A stretch of DNA of 57,608 nucleotides from Tannerellaceae bacterium (GCA_021203545.1 JAJQAZ010000165.1:1-57608); one strand, 5' to 3'; positions 47,142 through 57,353 are shown, numbered from the stretch's first letter. The notes: generated by a model not told the origin, from the letters alone. Made by a program: numbers and translations.

Positions 47142-47826
47142 GTCGGGGATCGATGTATTTTGCTGCTTCGTTGAAACGACCGTAAGACCCTTTAGCTTTC
47201 TCCAACGCTTCGTTTGCGTCGATTCCTTTTTTCACCATATCCATGAATTTACCCAGGTGGATGAATTCATAACCGATTACTTCGTCGTTAGCATCCAATG
47301 CCATACGGGTACAATATCCTTCAGCCATTTCAAGGTAACGAACCCCTTTGGCTACAGTACCAAACATAGTACCTACCTGGCTGCGCAGACCTTTACCTAA
47401 GTCTTCCAGACCGGCACCAATAGGCAAACCACCTTCAGAGAAAGCAGATTGAGTACGTCCGTAAACGATCTGCAGGAACAGTTCGCGCATCGCTGTGTTG
47501 ATTGCATCGCAAACAAGGTCGGTGTTCAGAGCTTCCAGTAATGTTTTGCCCGGAAGGATTTCTGATGCCATAGCTGCAGAGTGAGTCATACCTGAACACC
47601 CTACTGTTTCGACCAAAGCTTCCTGGATAATTCCTTCTTTTACGTTAAGAGTCAGTTTACAGGTACCCTGTTGAGGAGCACACCAACCGATACCATGGGT
47701 AAGGCCCGAAATGTCAGTGATCTGTTTAGCTCTCACCCATTTTCCTTCTTCAGGAATAGGAGCCGATTCGTGGTTCGCTCCTTTTTTTACAACACACATC
47801 TGTTGTACTTCATGTGAATAAATCAT
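47134..47826 (-). CDS. NifU-like iron-sulfur cluster scaffold homologue
   Basis: 230 aa. ETVGCSGMTHSAAMASEILPGKTLLEAL corresponds to the NifU/IscU N-terminal fold with its first Cys ligand; further Cys are at WCAPQQGTCKL and LVCDAIN. The C-terminal part extends past IscU with its own helices. First gene of a three-gene operon with the small membrane protein and GGGtGRT, so it probably supplies or stores clusters for that system (inference). Confidence 0.78.
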   Translation of the reverse strand: MIYSHEVQQMCVVKKGANHESAPIPEEGKWVRAKQITDISGLTHGIGWCAPQQGTCKLTLNVKEGIIQEALVETVGCSGMTHSAAMASEILPGKTLLEALNTDLVCDAINTAMRELFLQIVYGRTQSAFSEGGLPIGAGLEDLGKGLRSQVGTMFGTVAKGVRYLEMAEGYCTRMALDANDEVIGYEFIHLGKFMDMVKKGIDANEALEKAKGSYGRFNEAAKYIDPRHE

Positions 47827-47942
47827 AGTTGCTAATTATTATTTTATGATGATAATAAAACCTTATTGTTTGTTAGTGCTGTTGTTAAAGTTGATGCAAA
47901 AGTAATTATTTTAAATGTATTATCCGTGCCCCGGTGTTGAAA

Positions 47943-48113
47943 TTATCTTTTTTTCTTAACCGGATTGTATTCTTTCTCTCCATAATTAAATAGGTATACA
48001 TATTCGCCGTTGAATTGCGTGGCATTGACTGTGCCCGATATCAGATAAGATGTGTCCTTTTGGCAACCTGAAAACAATATACTAAATAAAACAACAAGCA
48101 GTGGGTATTTCAT
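47943..48113 (-). CDS. Short lipoprotein, DUF4369-like fragment
   Basis: 56 aa, inside an otherwise gene-poor 494-base gap. Signal with lipobox FSGC, then SYLISGTVNATQFNGEYVYLFNYGEKEY, which resembles the start of DUF4369 domains that precede thioredoxin-like lipoproteins in Bacteroidetes. It ends after about 35 mature residues at KKKR, so it is likely a 3'-truncated remnant or a small intact lipoprotein. Confidence 0.5.
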   Translation of the reverse strand: MKYPLLVVLFSILFSGCQKDTSYLISGTVNATQFNGEYVYLFNYGEKEYNPVKKKR

Positions 48114-48267
48114 GATTTCATCTGTTTAATGACTTACGAATGTACGTATTTGCCCGGAATTACAAAACTCCGGATGGTGTTTATTGTCTTAAGTCCCTCC
48201 GGCACGCAATACAAAAACATGTGTAAAGGTATGAAATGTAATACTTTTATATTTCAATAAAAAATCC

Positions 48268-48275
48268 GATCTTTG
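48268..48275 (+). promoter_or_regulatory. Putative -7 element for the PFP gene
   Basis: GATCTTTG is one base off TAnnTTTG and lies 45 bases before the ATG at 48321, with T-rich words upstream at the -33 distance. Confidence 0.45.
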
Positions 48276-48320
48276 CGGCACTTATGCAAATTATTTTCTA
48301 AAACAAATCAATTATAAGAA

Positions 48321-49967
48321 ATGACAAAAAGTGCTTTACAAATTGCAAGAGCAGCTTACCAACCCAAAGTGCCTGCTGCTCTGAAAGGTGCGGTGAAAGC
48401 TGTAGACGGTGAGAATACTCAATCGGTAGCCGACCAGGAAGAGATTAAAAAGCTTTTCCCTAACACATACGGAATGCCTGTTATAACTTTTGAATCAGCA
48501 GACGAAGCACAAAATTTGCCTGCGATTAATGTAGGTGTTATCCTGTCCGGTGGTCAGGCTCCGGGTGGACACAATGTAATTGCCGGTATTTTTGATGGTA
48601 TTAAAGCGGCAAATAAAGATTCCCGTTTATACGGATTTATTTTAGGTCCCGGTGGTCTGGTAGATCACAATTATATGGAACTGACTGCCGATATTATTGA
48701 TGAATACCGCAATACCGGTGGTTTTGATATGATCGGTTCAGGCCGTACCAAACTGGAAGAGAAAGCACAATATGATAAAGGTCTTGAGATCCTGAAACAA
48801 CTGGATATTAAAGCGCTTGTAATTATTGGTGGTGACGACTCAAACACAAACGCTTGTGTATTGGCAGAGTATTACAAAGCTACCGGAGCAGGTGTGCAGG
48901 TAATTGGTTGTCCGAAAACTATCGATGGTGACCTGAAAAATGAAGCGATTGAAACTTCTTTCGGTTTTGATACTGCCTGTAAAGTATATTCGGAAGTGAT
49001 CGGTAATATTGAACGTGACTGTAATTCAGCCCGTAAATACTGGCACTTTATTAAATTGATGGGCCGTTCGGCTTCTCATATCGCTTTGGAATGTGCGTTG
49101 CAGACTCAACCCAATGTTTGTATTATCTCTGAAGAGGTAGAAGCTAAAAACCAATCATTGGATGATGTAGTTAATTACATCGCTTCTGTTGTAGCAACCC
49201 GTGCGGAAAATGGTAATAACTTTGGTACTGTATTGATTCCCGAAGGTTTGATAGAGTTTATTCCGGCAATGAAAAACCTGATTGCTGAACTGAATGACTT
49301 CCTGGCTCATAATGAAGCGGAATTCAAACAGGTAGATAAATCAGAACAACTTGCTTACATCGTTAGCAAACTGTCAAAAGACAATTCAGATCTATTCGCA
49401 AGCCTTCCGGAAGGTGTAGCCCGTCAGTTGACACTGGATCGTGACCCACACGGTAACGTACAGGTTTCACTGATTGAGACTGAAAAACTGTTGGCCGAAA
49501 TGGTGGGTAACCGTTTGGCTGAATGGAAAGCAGAAGGTAAATACAAAGGCAAATTTGCAAGCCAGGTACACTTCTTCGGTTATGAGGGTCGTTGTGCGGC
49601 TCCTTCTAACTACGATGCTGACTATTGTTACTCTTTGGGTTATACCGCTTCATGCCTGATCAATGCAGGTAAAACAGGTTATATGTCGTCAGTACGTAAC
49701 ACAACAGCTCCGGCTGAACAGTGGATTGCAGGCGGTATTCCTGTAACGATGATGATGAATATGGAAAAACGCCACGGCGAAATGAAACCGGTTATCCAGA
49801 AAGCATTGGTTAAACTGGATGGTGCTCCTTTCAAAACATTTGCTGCTAATCGTGAAAACTGGGCGGTAAATACAGAGTATGTATATCCGGGTCCGATCCA
49901 ATACTTTGGTCCGACTGAAGTATGCGACCAGCCTACTAAAACCTTGCAGTTGGAACAAGGTAAATAA
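48321..49967 (+). CDS. pfp: Diphosphate-fructose-6-phosphate 1-phosphotransferase
   Basis: 548 aa, the length of the long PFP type. GGQAPGGHN binds phosphate, GGDDSNTNA has the Asp that marks pyrophosphate rather than ATP use, and PKTIDGDL holds the catalytic Asp. It phosphorylates fructose 6-phosphate reversibly with PPi, allowing glycolysis and gluconeogenesis in an anaerobe. Stands alone with its own promoter and terminator. Confidence 0.95.
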   Translation: MTKSALQIARAAYQPKVPAALKGAVKAVDGENTQSVADQEEIKKLFPNTYGMPVITFESADEAQNLPAINVGVILSGGQAPGGHNVIAGIFDGIKAANKDSRLYGFILGPGGLVDHNYMELTADIIDEYRNTGGFDMIGSGRTKLEEKAQYDKGLEILKQLDIKALVIIGGDDSNTNACVLAEYYKATGAGVQVIGCPKTIDGDLKNEAIETSFGFDTACKVYSEVIGNIERDCNSARKYWHFIKLMGRSASHIALECALQTQPNVCIISEEVEAKNQSLDDVVNYIASVVATRAENGNNFGTVLIPEGLIEFIPAMKNLIAELNDFLAHNEAEFKQVDKSEQLAYIVSKLSKDNSDLFASLPEGVARQLTLDRDPHGNVQVSLIETEKLLAEMVGNRLAEWKAEGKYKGKFASQVHFFGYEGRCAAPSNYDADYCYSLGYTASCLINAGKTGYMSSVRNTTAPAEQWIAGGIPVTMMMNMEKRHGEMKPVIQKALVKLDGAPFKTFAANRENWAVNTEYVYPGPIQYFGPTEVCDQPTKTLQLEQGK

Positions 49968-49984
49968 GTTTTAAGAATTAAAAT

Positions 49985-50022
49985 AAAAAAGGTCGTTATC
50001 AGGTATGGTAATGGCCTTTTTT
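49985..50022 (+). terminator. Hairpin terminator of the PFP gene
   Basis: aaaaaaggtcgttatca pairs with tggtaatggcctttttt through a short loop, with one G-T mismatch, followed by T-rich sequence. It starts 18 bases after the stop codon. Confidence 0.85.
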
Positions 50023-50062
50023 ATTTATATTTGATTGATTCTCTGAATAAAAAATATTTCTT

Positions 50063-50601
50063 ATGAAAACTGTATATATTATTATATGTATGATCTTTTT
50101 TCTATTAATCTTTTTGGGCAATCTATACAGGAAATATGGAAGGCAGAGCAACAGGAAAGAATAGGACAGCCAATGAATGATTTTAGAATTATATCCTTAA
50201 ATAAGGATACGGTCTATAGTAAGCAGTTGGAGGGAAAAATTACGTTGTTTGATTTTTGGGAATATCATTGCTCTCCCTGCCGTGCCAATTTAAAACCGTT
50301 GGATGAACTTTATAACAGACTCAAAGAATATCCTGATTTTCAGTTTTTGTCTATTGCTTCGGTAGAGCGAAAAGGAGTCTCTTCTCTGGTGAAGGAATAT
50401 GAACTATCTTATGAAGTCTATACGGTGTGGGAAGATCTTATAAAAAAACTAATTATTCATTCTTCTTATCCAACTGTAATTATTACAGATCGCAAAGGAG
50501 AAATTATATATTTTGAGAGAGGGGGATTCCGTAAAGAAGATGAAGCACGGGAGGGATTAATCCCGTTAGAAAAAAAACTGATTGAACTATTGAATGAATA
50601 G
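50063..50601 (+). pseudogene. TlpA/thioredoxin-like membrane-anchored protein (single frameshift)
   Basis: About 178 aa when joined. ATG 50063 gives a membrane anchor (IIICMIFFLLIFLGNLY) that is lost if the downstream ATG is used. The thioredoxin domain has FWEYHCSPC with the CXXC redox pair and a cis-Pro region YPTVIITD. One missing A near 50140-50141 breaks the frame; adding it gives NLYRKYGKAEQQERIGQP. It likely works as a periplasmic thiol oxidoreductase tethered to the inner membrane. Confidence 0.78.
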
Positions 50602-50607
50602 ATTTTG

Positions 50608-50615
50608 TACCTTTG
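50608..50615 (+). promoter_or_regulatory. -7 promoter element for ribE
   Basis: TACCTTTG matches TAnnTTTG exactly, 34 bases before the ribE ATG. A TTG word about 19 bases upstream could be the -33 element. Confidence 0.55.
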
Positions 50616-50649
50616 TAATTCAGGAATATTTATTTAATACAGATTCAAT

Positions 50650-51252
50650 ATGTTTTCAGGAATTGTAGAAGAGGCAGCTGTGGTAACAGCAATAGAACAG
50701 GATAAAGGTAATATTCATCTAACGATGAAATGTTCGTTTGTGCATGAACTTAAAATTGATCAGAGTGTGGCTCATAACGGCGTATGCCTGACGGTAGTGA
50801 GCCTGACGGATGAAACCTATACGGTGACAGCCATTAAAGAAACACTGGAACGTTCGAACCTGGGACATTTAAAAGTAGGAGATATGGTAAATCTGGAACG
50901 TAGCATGATTATGAACGGACGTCTGGATGGACATATCGTACAAGGGCATGTGGATCAGACGGCTGTTTGTACCAATGTGCAGGAAGCAGACGGTAGCTGG
51001 TATTATACATTTGAGTATGACTTTAATAAAGAGATGGCTCAACAGGGATATATAACTGTAGAAAAAGGTTCGGTTTGTGTAAATGGAGTAAGCTTGACTG
51101 TTTGTAATTCAAAAGACAATAGTTTTGAAGTTGCTATTATTCCTTATACACACGATAATACAAACTTTTGCCGGATTGAGAAAGGAACAGTTGTGAATCT
51201 GGAATTTGATATTGTGGGAAAATACATTAGTAAGATGATACAGTATAAATAA
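50650..51252 (+). CDS. ribE: Riboflavin synthase alpha chain
   Basis: 200 aa. Two tandem lumazine-binding barrels, each beginning with the family's start motif: MFSGIVEEAAVV in the first and GHIVQGHVDQTAVC in the second, with SVAHNGVCLTVV and GSVCVNGVSLTVC as paired strands. It makes riboflavin from two molecules of dimethylribityllumazine, as a trimer in the cytoplasm. No other riboflavin gene is nearby. Confidence 0.96.
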   Translation: MFSGIVEEAAVVTAIEQDKGNIHLTMKCSFVHELKIDQSVAHNGVCLTVVSLTDETYTVTAIKETLERSNLGHLKVGDMVNLERSMIMNGRLDGHIVQGHVDQTAVCTNVQEADGSWYYTFEYDFNKEMAQQGYITVEKGSVCVNGVSLTVCNSKDNSFEVAIIPYTHDNTNFCRIEKGTVVNLEFDIVGKYISKMIQYK

Positions 51253-51255
51253 ATG

Positions 51256-51315
51256 AAAAATGCAAAGTGAAAAATGAAGAATCTAAATATTTTTCATTTT
51301 TCACTTTGCATTTTT
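51256..51315. terminator. Perfect 23-bp bidirectional hairpin
   Basis: The arms 51256-51278 and 51293-51315 are exactly complementary and flanked by A/T runs. It separates convergent ribE and MATE genes; the last codons and stop of the MATE gene lie within the right arm. Confidence 0.88.
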
Positions 51316-52668
51316 ATAATGGCTTTCTTTTTCCAGTGGCCGGTTTTATAATAGATGTAAATGATTATGCAACCAATACCGATACTAATGCCGATAGACC
51401 ACCAGATACCGTTTGTTCCATAATAATTACTTAACCACGAAGCTAACGGGATGCGAATGAGCCACAAGGATAATAAACTGACCAGCATGGGTACAAAAGT
51501 ATCACCTGCTCCCCGTAATACACCGTTGAAAATGTTTAATGCTCCATGTACAACAAAGAACGCTTCTAATACAAATAGATAGTCTCTTCCTATTTGGATA
51601 ACGTTGGGATCGGTAGTAAATACAGATATCATTTTATCTCCCCAAAAGTAGACAGATCCAAAGACACATATGCCTAATACAAGGTTTACAGCCATAGAAC
51701 AACGCACTCCGTTTTTAACTCTGTCCATACGTCCGGCACCGATATTCTGTCCGGTAAACGCTGCCAGTGCGCCGGAAAGGGTCAGTATGGCCTGGGTAAA
51801 GATTGTGTCAATTTTTCCGGCGGCACCATAAGCCGTAAGGGTATCTGTTCCGAAATCGTTTACTATACGTAGCAGAGCAATTAGCCCGATTGCAATGGCA
51901 CATTGCTGAACGCTGGTGGGTAAACCTATTTTCAGGCTTTTGTAAAACAGTTCGAAATGGAATGTCATATCTTCTTTTTTGATAGAGAGGAGAGGGTGGG
52001 TGTTATTTACATACGCCAGCGAAATACACATGGCGATACCCTGTGCAAGAATCGTAGCCCGGGCTGCTCCTTCGATCCCACAGCCAAAACCTAAGATAAA
52101 AAGCAGATCCAGCGCAATATTAAGAATGGCAGAGATAAGGATAAATATCATGGGACGAAAAGATTCCCCCATACCCCGCAGGATAGAAATTACACTATTA
52201 AAGGTGACAAAAAGAAATGTGCCACCTATATAAATACGGAAATACCTGACAGCATCCGGTAGTACTTCCGGCGGAGTATTTGTAAATCTGAAAACTTCTT
52301 CGGCAAATATGATACCTGCAATAGAGAGGAAAATACCGGCAATCAGCATAAAAATAAAGAAGGAGGAAAAAGCCTGTTGGACTTTTTTATATTCACGAGC
52401 CCCAAAATACTGCGAAACGACTACTGTTGTACCACTACCAATCCCGATTACCAGCGAGATCAGGAAATAATAAATAAAGAAAGAGGCGGAAACCGCGGCT
52501 AAAGCTTCTTTACCTATAAAACGACCGACAATGATACTATCTGCCATATTGTATAATTGCATTAGCAGATTTCCGATCAGTAACGGCCATGCAAAGTGTA
52601 GGATTACTTTCCATTCTTTTCCCTGGGTCAGATTATTTTTTTTTTAAGGTAGAGTTCGTCTGATTCAT
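51294..52668 (-). pseudogene. MATE-family multidrug/Na+ efflux pump (N-terminal frameshift)
   Basis: About 457 aa when joined. Twelve membrane helices in two bundles; SIIVGRFIGKEALAAVS and GAAGKIDTIFTQAILTLSGALAAFTGQNIGAG are MATE signatures. The real start is ATG 52668 (MNQTNSTLKK); the T10 run at 52636-52645 has one base too many. Removing it gives NNLTQGKEWKVILHFAWPLL. Cation-coupled efflux of drugs or metabolites is the family role. It begins 7 bases after the YihY stop, so the two are an operon. Confidence 0.85.
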
Positions 52669-52675
52669 GGAATAG

Positions 52676-54008
52676 TTATAGGTCTTTTAGATAGATCTCA
52701 TTGTTAGCTGTCATCATATCTTTCCTTGTTTTTAAAATAGCTTCCCATTCTTTACCAAACAGGCAGGAAGTATCTACCTTGAAGTTTTCGGAACCATGCC
52801 GGTCTATTTTATCAAAAAGATATCCCACACTTATTTTGTTGACATCTATTGCCGGCTGGTAATACACAACACGGTCGTCATCCCCGTAATTTACTTCGAT
52901 AATGATTTTTATTTCGGTCAGGAAATAAAGAATCTGTGTGGTGATGCGCAGAGGAATCCGGTAGGTATCAGAAAGTTCATCGGCAGTGTAAGGAGCCCGT
53001 CCTTTTACAAACCGTTTTACGATAAGTGTGGCTATTAACAGGGTAAGAAAATCCTTATAACGCCGGCTGATATTGGTACTATCCCGTTCAAAACTGAATT
53101 TCTTTACGTTTTGGGAAGCATAGGCTAATTCGGCACCAAATAGGCAGATCAGCCAGGAGAGTTGCATCCATAAAAGTAGTAAAGGTATCGCGGCGAAACT
53201 ACCATAGATCGCGTTATACTTACTCACCCAGATTTGTCCGGATATAAACATAAATTGAAAAAACTGAAAAGCACATCCGGCAATAAATCCTCCGATCAGG
53301 CCATTAAAAAATGGACTTTTGTGTTTGGCAGTAAAATGTATATTGCCGTAAACGACATGGTAACAATTACAAATGGGGCTATCTTTAATATGGTATCAAC
53401 TACAGGAGCAAGAAAGACGTACTGATTTAGAAACGATTCTGTATAGTTGTTAGAAATACAGAGATACCGCTGGATAAAGTCATTAATAGGGGTAATATAA
53501 GGAACAAGGCCATGTAATCAATGATCTTCCGTTTCCAGGGCCGGTTTTTCTGTATCTGCCAGATATCATTAAATGTAACTTCAATCGAAGAGATCAGATT
53601 GATAACAGTGTAAAAAAGGAATACTAATCCGACTCCCAAAATAACACCTCCCTGTGCCTGAGATAAATAACTTTCTACAAAACTGATGGCTTTATTTAGT
53701 TCCAGTTCTCTTCCGGGAAAGTATTTCAATAGTTCTTCTCGTACATTATCCTGGATTCTGAATCCCTGCGCAACTCCTAATATAACAGCTAATAAAGGAA
53801 CAATCGCAAGTAATGTGCGATAAGTTAGCGCAGAAGCCTTGGTTTGAAGTTGTTCGCTGTTAAATCCGCGAATGGCAAGAATAATAGTCTTCATCATACT
53901 GATAAAGAACCGCATCGGCTTGCTTAACTCGTGAGCCGATATCCGCCATATTTCGTAGGTGAGGAAATGAATCACCTGTTTTACGGTTTCGTTAATCCGG
54001 TCAATCAA
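52676..54008 (-). pseudogene. YihY/BrkB-family membrane protein (at least two frameshifts)
   Basis: About 440 aa when joined. The YihY core has KASALTYRTLLAIVPLLAVILG, a run of helices, and AIYGSFAAIPLLLLWMQLSWLICLFGAELAYA, followed by a soluble C-terminal domain that resembles a winged helix. One missing base in the A3 at 53431-53433 and one in the A6 at 53306-53311 break it. An ATG at 54049 upstream of a nine-A run may be the true start if a third base is missing there. Function unknown; not a ribonuclease BN despite old names. Confidence 0.82.
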
Positions 54009-54078
54009 CCGCTTTTTTCTTTTCCTCTCCTGTCTTTTTTTTTCTTCATTTCACCACTAACCTACGTAAATGAAAAAA

Positions 54079-54430
54079 GCAGTCTGTCGATAAGCCGGGT
54101 TCTGTACTTTGAACAAGCCAAAGTGTCTGTCATTTATCTCCGCTTACCGTCACCGGTAAGCTCCAGCGGTCTACCCCCCCGGCATCGGACGAGCAATCCT
54201 ACTGCGCCGGTATACATGACCTTACAACCCATAAGACGTACGGCATCCTATATTGCTATAGAACCCGGTGAGCTCTTACCTCACCTTTTCACCCTTACTC
54301 CCTGAGGAGCGGTTATTTTCTGTTACATTACTCTGCCCTCGCGAACAGCTTCCCGTTAAGAAGTATGGTGCTCTGTGTTGCCCGGACTTTCCTCCCGTCT
54401 GTAAAGACGAGCGACAGACTGACAGACTGC
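54079..54430 (-). ncRNA. rnpB: RNase P RNA
   Basis: Catalytic RNA that matures tRNA 5' ends. On the minus strand it has GAGGAAAGTCCGGGC near the 5' end and ACAGAACCCGGCTTATCG near the 3' end, the universal core of bacterial type A RNase P RNA. The ends pair as a 10-bp P1 helix (54421-54430 with 54079-54088). The T6 run just downstream (54073-54078) fits a terminator. About 352 nt. Confidence 0.93.
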
Positions 54431-54757
54431 AATTCTGCAAATATAACAATTATAAAAGGAAAAGAGATAGGATCAGAGCTGAAAAGTCATTTTATGGAGA
54501 GGTTGAGATTTTACTTTGAACTCCAACTATTGTCAGTATGAGACTGTTATAATTAAAAAGCCTGACCATTTGTCAGGGATAATGTTAAAATTACTGGCAA
54601 TGGAGAGACTTACTGTTAATCAGGGTTAAGTTGGAAAGAGTGGCGTTAAAAGTGTTAAAAAATCACCTCAAATAGAATATTCGCACATTTTTTGAGTTTA
54701 ATTTGTCGTACAACAAAGTGTTAAATTTAAGTGTTTAATTAATATAAGGAAGGAATT
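54431..54757 (+). promoter_or_regulatory. HtrA upstream region with GTTAA repeats
   Basis: No gene is seen in these 327 bases. CCTGAC-n5-GTCAGG (54561-54577) forms a small hairpin. GTTAA occurs at 54584, 54615, 54625, 54645, 54654 and 54720, mostly 9-31 bases apart, near multiples of a helical turn. Such phased repeats suggest a response-regulator site controlling the stress protease; this is inference. Confidence 0.35.
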
Positions 54758-56266
54758 ATGAAGACAATATTGAAAAATGTGCTTGGTATTGTACTGGTAG
54801 CAGCTGTTAGTGCAGGAGCCGCCATTGGCACAAGTACCTATATCGTGAATAAGAAGCAGGTCGAATCTTCTTATTCCGCAGTTGATGAATACGGTTTTAA
54901 ACAACCGGTCAGATTAGCAAGCTATAATGCTGCAGCAGCAGAAGCAATTGATTTCACAGTTATTGCAGAACATGCAGTAAATGCTGTAGTGCATATTAAA
55001 TCGACAACAAAGGCACAGGCCTCAACCGGTACTCCTCAGTATATAGATCCATTTGAATATTTCTTCGGTGGTCGTGGTAATCGCCAGATGCAACCGCAGC
55101 CACGTGTGGGATTTGGATCGGGAGTGATTATCTCAACAGATGGATATATTATTACTAATAACCATGTGATTGACGGGGCCGACGAAATTGAAGTGACAAT
55201 GAATGATAACCGGAAGTTTTCCGGGAAACTGGTAGGTGCGGACCCTTCTACGGATATTGCTTTAATTAAAGTAGACGAGAAAGATTTACCTGTAATTCCA
55301 TTTGGAGATTCAGAAAAGCTTAAAGTAGGAGAATGGGTACTGGCAATTGGTAACCCGTTTAATCTGACTTCTACAGTTACCGCAGGTATTGTAAGTGCTA
55401 CAGGCCGTTCGGTTATGACAGGTAGAGATGATGTATCAAGGGTGGCTTCGTTTATTCAGACGGATGCTGCTGTCAATCCGGGAAATAGTGGGGGAGCTTT
55501 GATTAATACCCGTGGTGAACTGATTGGAATCAATACATTAATTTATTCCGAAACAGGTAATTTTGCCGGTTATTCTTTCGCGGTACCTATTAGTATCGCT
55601 GGAAAAGTAGTAAGTGACCTCAGAGAATTTGGTACAGTACAAAGAGCTATGCTGGGAGTTACTATCCAGGATATACAAAATGTGGCAGAAGAGAGTCGCA
55701 GCAAACTGAAAGTAACGGAAGGAGCATATGTGGCCGGATTCGGAACACGGAGTTCTGCAAAAGAAGCAGGAATTGAAGAAGGTGATGTGATTACATCGGT
55801 AAATGGTATAAGAGTACGCTCTGTAAGTGCTTTGCAGGAACAGATCAGTAAATACCGTCCGGGTGAAAAAGTGACTGTTGAAGTGGACCGTCAGGGAACT
55901 AAGAAAACTTTTTCTGTTGAGTTACGCAATGCGCAGGGTACAACTGACGTTATTCAAAGTAAAGGGGATATTGCCGAAGTATTAGGGGCAGCCTTTAAAG
56001 AATTGACAAATGATCAGAAAAAGAAACTGGGCATTAGTTATGGTATAGAAGTGACAGGAGTAACGAAAGGTAAGTTCCGTGACCATGGTATTCAGAAAGG
56101 TTATATCGTAATGATGGTTAATGATCAGAGAATCAATACTCCTGAAGATCTTGAAAAGATTGTAGAGAGAATTGTAAAGAAAGGTGGCGAAGAACAGGCT
56201 CTGTTTATTAAAGGAATAAATCCGAATGGAAGAGCCCGTTATTATGCAATAGATCTTGCTGACTAA
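54758..56266 (+). CDS. htrA: DegP/HtrA-type serine protease
   Basis: 502 aa. An N-terminal membrane/signal segment (about 5-30) is followed by a trypsin-like domain with His136 (TNNHVID), Asp166 (STDIALI) and Ser244 (NPGNSGG), then two PDZ domains (about 285-385 and 395-500). It degrades or refolds damaged proteins in the periplasm. The N-terminal segment could be a cleaved signal or an anchor. Upstream region is rich in GTTAA repeats. Confidence 0.95.
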   Translation: MKTILKNVLGIVLVAAVSAGAAIGTSTYIVNKKQVESSYSAVDEYGFKQPVRLASYNAAAAEAIDFTVIAEHAVNAVVHIKSTTKAQASTGTPQYIDPFEYFFGGRGNRQMQPQPRVGFGSGVIISTDGYIITNNHVIDGADEIEVTMNDNRKFSGKLVGADPSTDIALIKVDEKDLPVIPFGDSEKLKVGEWVLAIGNPFNLTSTVTAGIVSATGRSVMTGRDDVSRVASFIQTDAAVNPGNSGGALINTRGELIGINTLIYSETGNFAGYSFAVPISIAGKVVSDLREFGTVQRAMLGVTIQDIQNVAEESRSKLKVTEGAYVAGFGTRSSAKEAGIEEGDVITSVNGIRVRSVSALQEQISKYRPGEKVTVEVDRQGTKKTFSVELRNAQGTTDVIQSKGDIAEVLGAAFKELTNDQKKKLGISYGIEVTGVTKGKFRDHGIQKGYIVMMVNDQRINTPEDLEKIVERIVKKGGEEQALFIKGINPNGRARYYAIDLAD

Positions 56267-56327
56267 ATAAAGTAAACAGATAGAAAAGAAGTACTTTAGT
56301 AAAGGCAAAGATTGTTAAAGGTTTATA

Positions 56328-56358
56328 ATTGACTGGATGTGGGGTGCATCCAGTCAAT
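56328..56358 (+). terminator. Hairpin between htrA and rpoD
   Basis: attgactggatg pairs with catccagtcaat around a 7-base loop, followed by TCTTT. It ends the htrA transcript 20 bases before the rpoD promoter. Confidence 0.8.
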
Positions 56359-56377
56359 TCTTTCCATTAAAAATTAT

Positions 56378-56385
56378 TATCTTTG
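56378..56385 (+). promoter_or_regulatory. -7 promoter element for rpoD
   Basis: TATCTTTG matches TAnnTTTG, 28 bases before the ATG at 56413; the transcript would begin at about CACCCC just after it. Confidence 0.6.
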
Positions 56386-56412
56386 CACCCCAATATTCTT
56401 TAAATTCATTGA

Positions 56413-57273
56413 ATGAGACAATTAAAGATTACAAAGTCCATTACCAATCGCGAAAGCGCTTCACTTGATAAATATCTTCAGGAAATTGGTCGTGAGGATC
56501 TTATCACAGTCGAAGAGGAAGTAGAATTGGCACAGGCGATCAAAAGAGGTGACCGTAGAGCACTGGAGAAATTGACTCGGGCCAATCTGCGTTTCGTGGT
56601 TTCTGTAGCAAAACAATATCAAAATCAGGGATTGAGTCTTCCGGACTTAATTAATGAAGGAAACCTGGGATTGATAAAGGCTGCTGAGAAATTTGACGAA
56701 ACCAGAGGGTTTAAGTTTATCTCTTATGCGGTATGGTGGATTCGTCAGTCTATTCTTCAGGCGTTGGCAGAACAATCAAGAATTGTGCGTCTCCCATTGA
56801 ATCAGGTCGGTTCGCTGAATAAAATCAGCAAAGCCTTCTCGAAATTCGAACAGGAGAACGAACGCAGGCCATCCACGGAAGAATTAGCAGAAGAATTGGA
56901 TATTCCTGTAGATAAGATCTCGGATACACTAAAAGTTTCCGGAAGGCATATCTCCATGGATGCTCCATTCGTAGAAGGCGAAGATAATAGCCTTTTAGAT
57001 GTGCTTGTGAACGATGATGCTCCTATCGCTGACCGGTCGTTGATGAACGAGTCATTGGCAAAAGAGATTGATAGGGCACTTGCTACACTAACCGAAAGAG
57101 AATGTGAGATTATCAAAATGTTTTTCGGTATTGGATGTCAGGAAATGACATTAGAAGAGATTGGCAACAAATTTGGGCTCACCAGAGAGCGTGTACGCCA
57201 GATCAAGGAAAAAGCAATAAGAAGATTAAAACAAGGAACCCGTAGCAAGCTTCTCAAATCGTATTTAGGTTAA
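56413..57273 (+). CDS. rpoD: Primary sigma factor (Bacteroidetes sigma-ABfr type)
   Basis: 286 aa, lacking region 1.1 as usual for this phylum. Region 1.2 ([20 protein letters not shown]), region 2 ([28 protein letters not shown]), region 3 and region 4 with the DNA-binding helix-turn-helix ([19 protein letters not shown]). It directs RNA polymerase to the TTTG / TAnnTTTG promoters found in this window. Complete. Confidence 0.96.
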   Translation: MRQLKITKSITNRESASLDKYLQEIGREDLITVEEEVELAQAIKRGDRRALEKLTRANLRFVVSVAKQYQNQGLSLPDLINEGNLGLIKAAEKFDETRGFKFISYAVWWIRQSILQALAEQSRIVRLPLNQVGSLNKISKAFSKFEQENERRPSTEELAEELDIPVDKISDTLKVSGRHISMDAPFVEGEDNSLLDVLVNDDAPIADRSLMNESLAKEIDRALATLTERECEIIKMFFGIGCQEMTLEEIGNKFGLTRERVRQIKEKAIRRLKQGTRSKLLKSYLG

Positions 57274-57296
57274 CTTTTTGAACAAAAGTTTCAGAG

Positions 57297-57329
57297 AAAG
57301 CTCCTCATCATTTACAGATAAGGAGCTTT
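57297..57329 (+). terminator. Hairpin terminator of rpoD
   Basis: aaagctcct pairs with aggagcttt around a 15-base loop, followed directly by TTTTTG, a standard intrinsic terminator 24 bases after the stop. Confidence 0.88.
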
Positions 57330-57353
57330 TTTTGTCTTAGCACTTTGGAAGGA

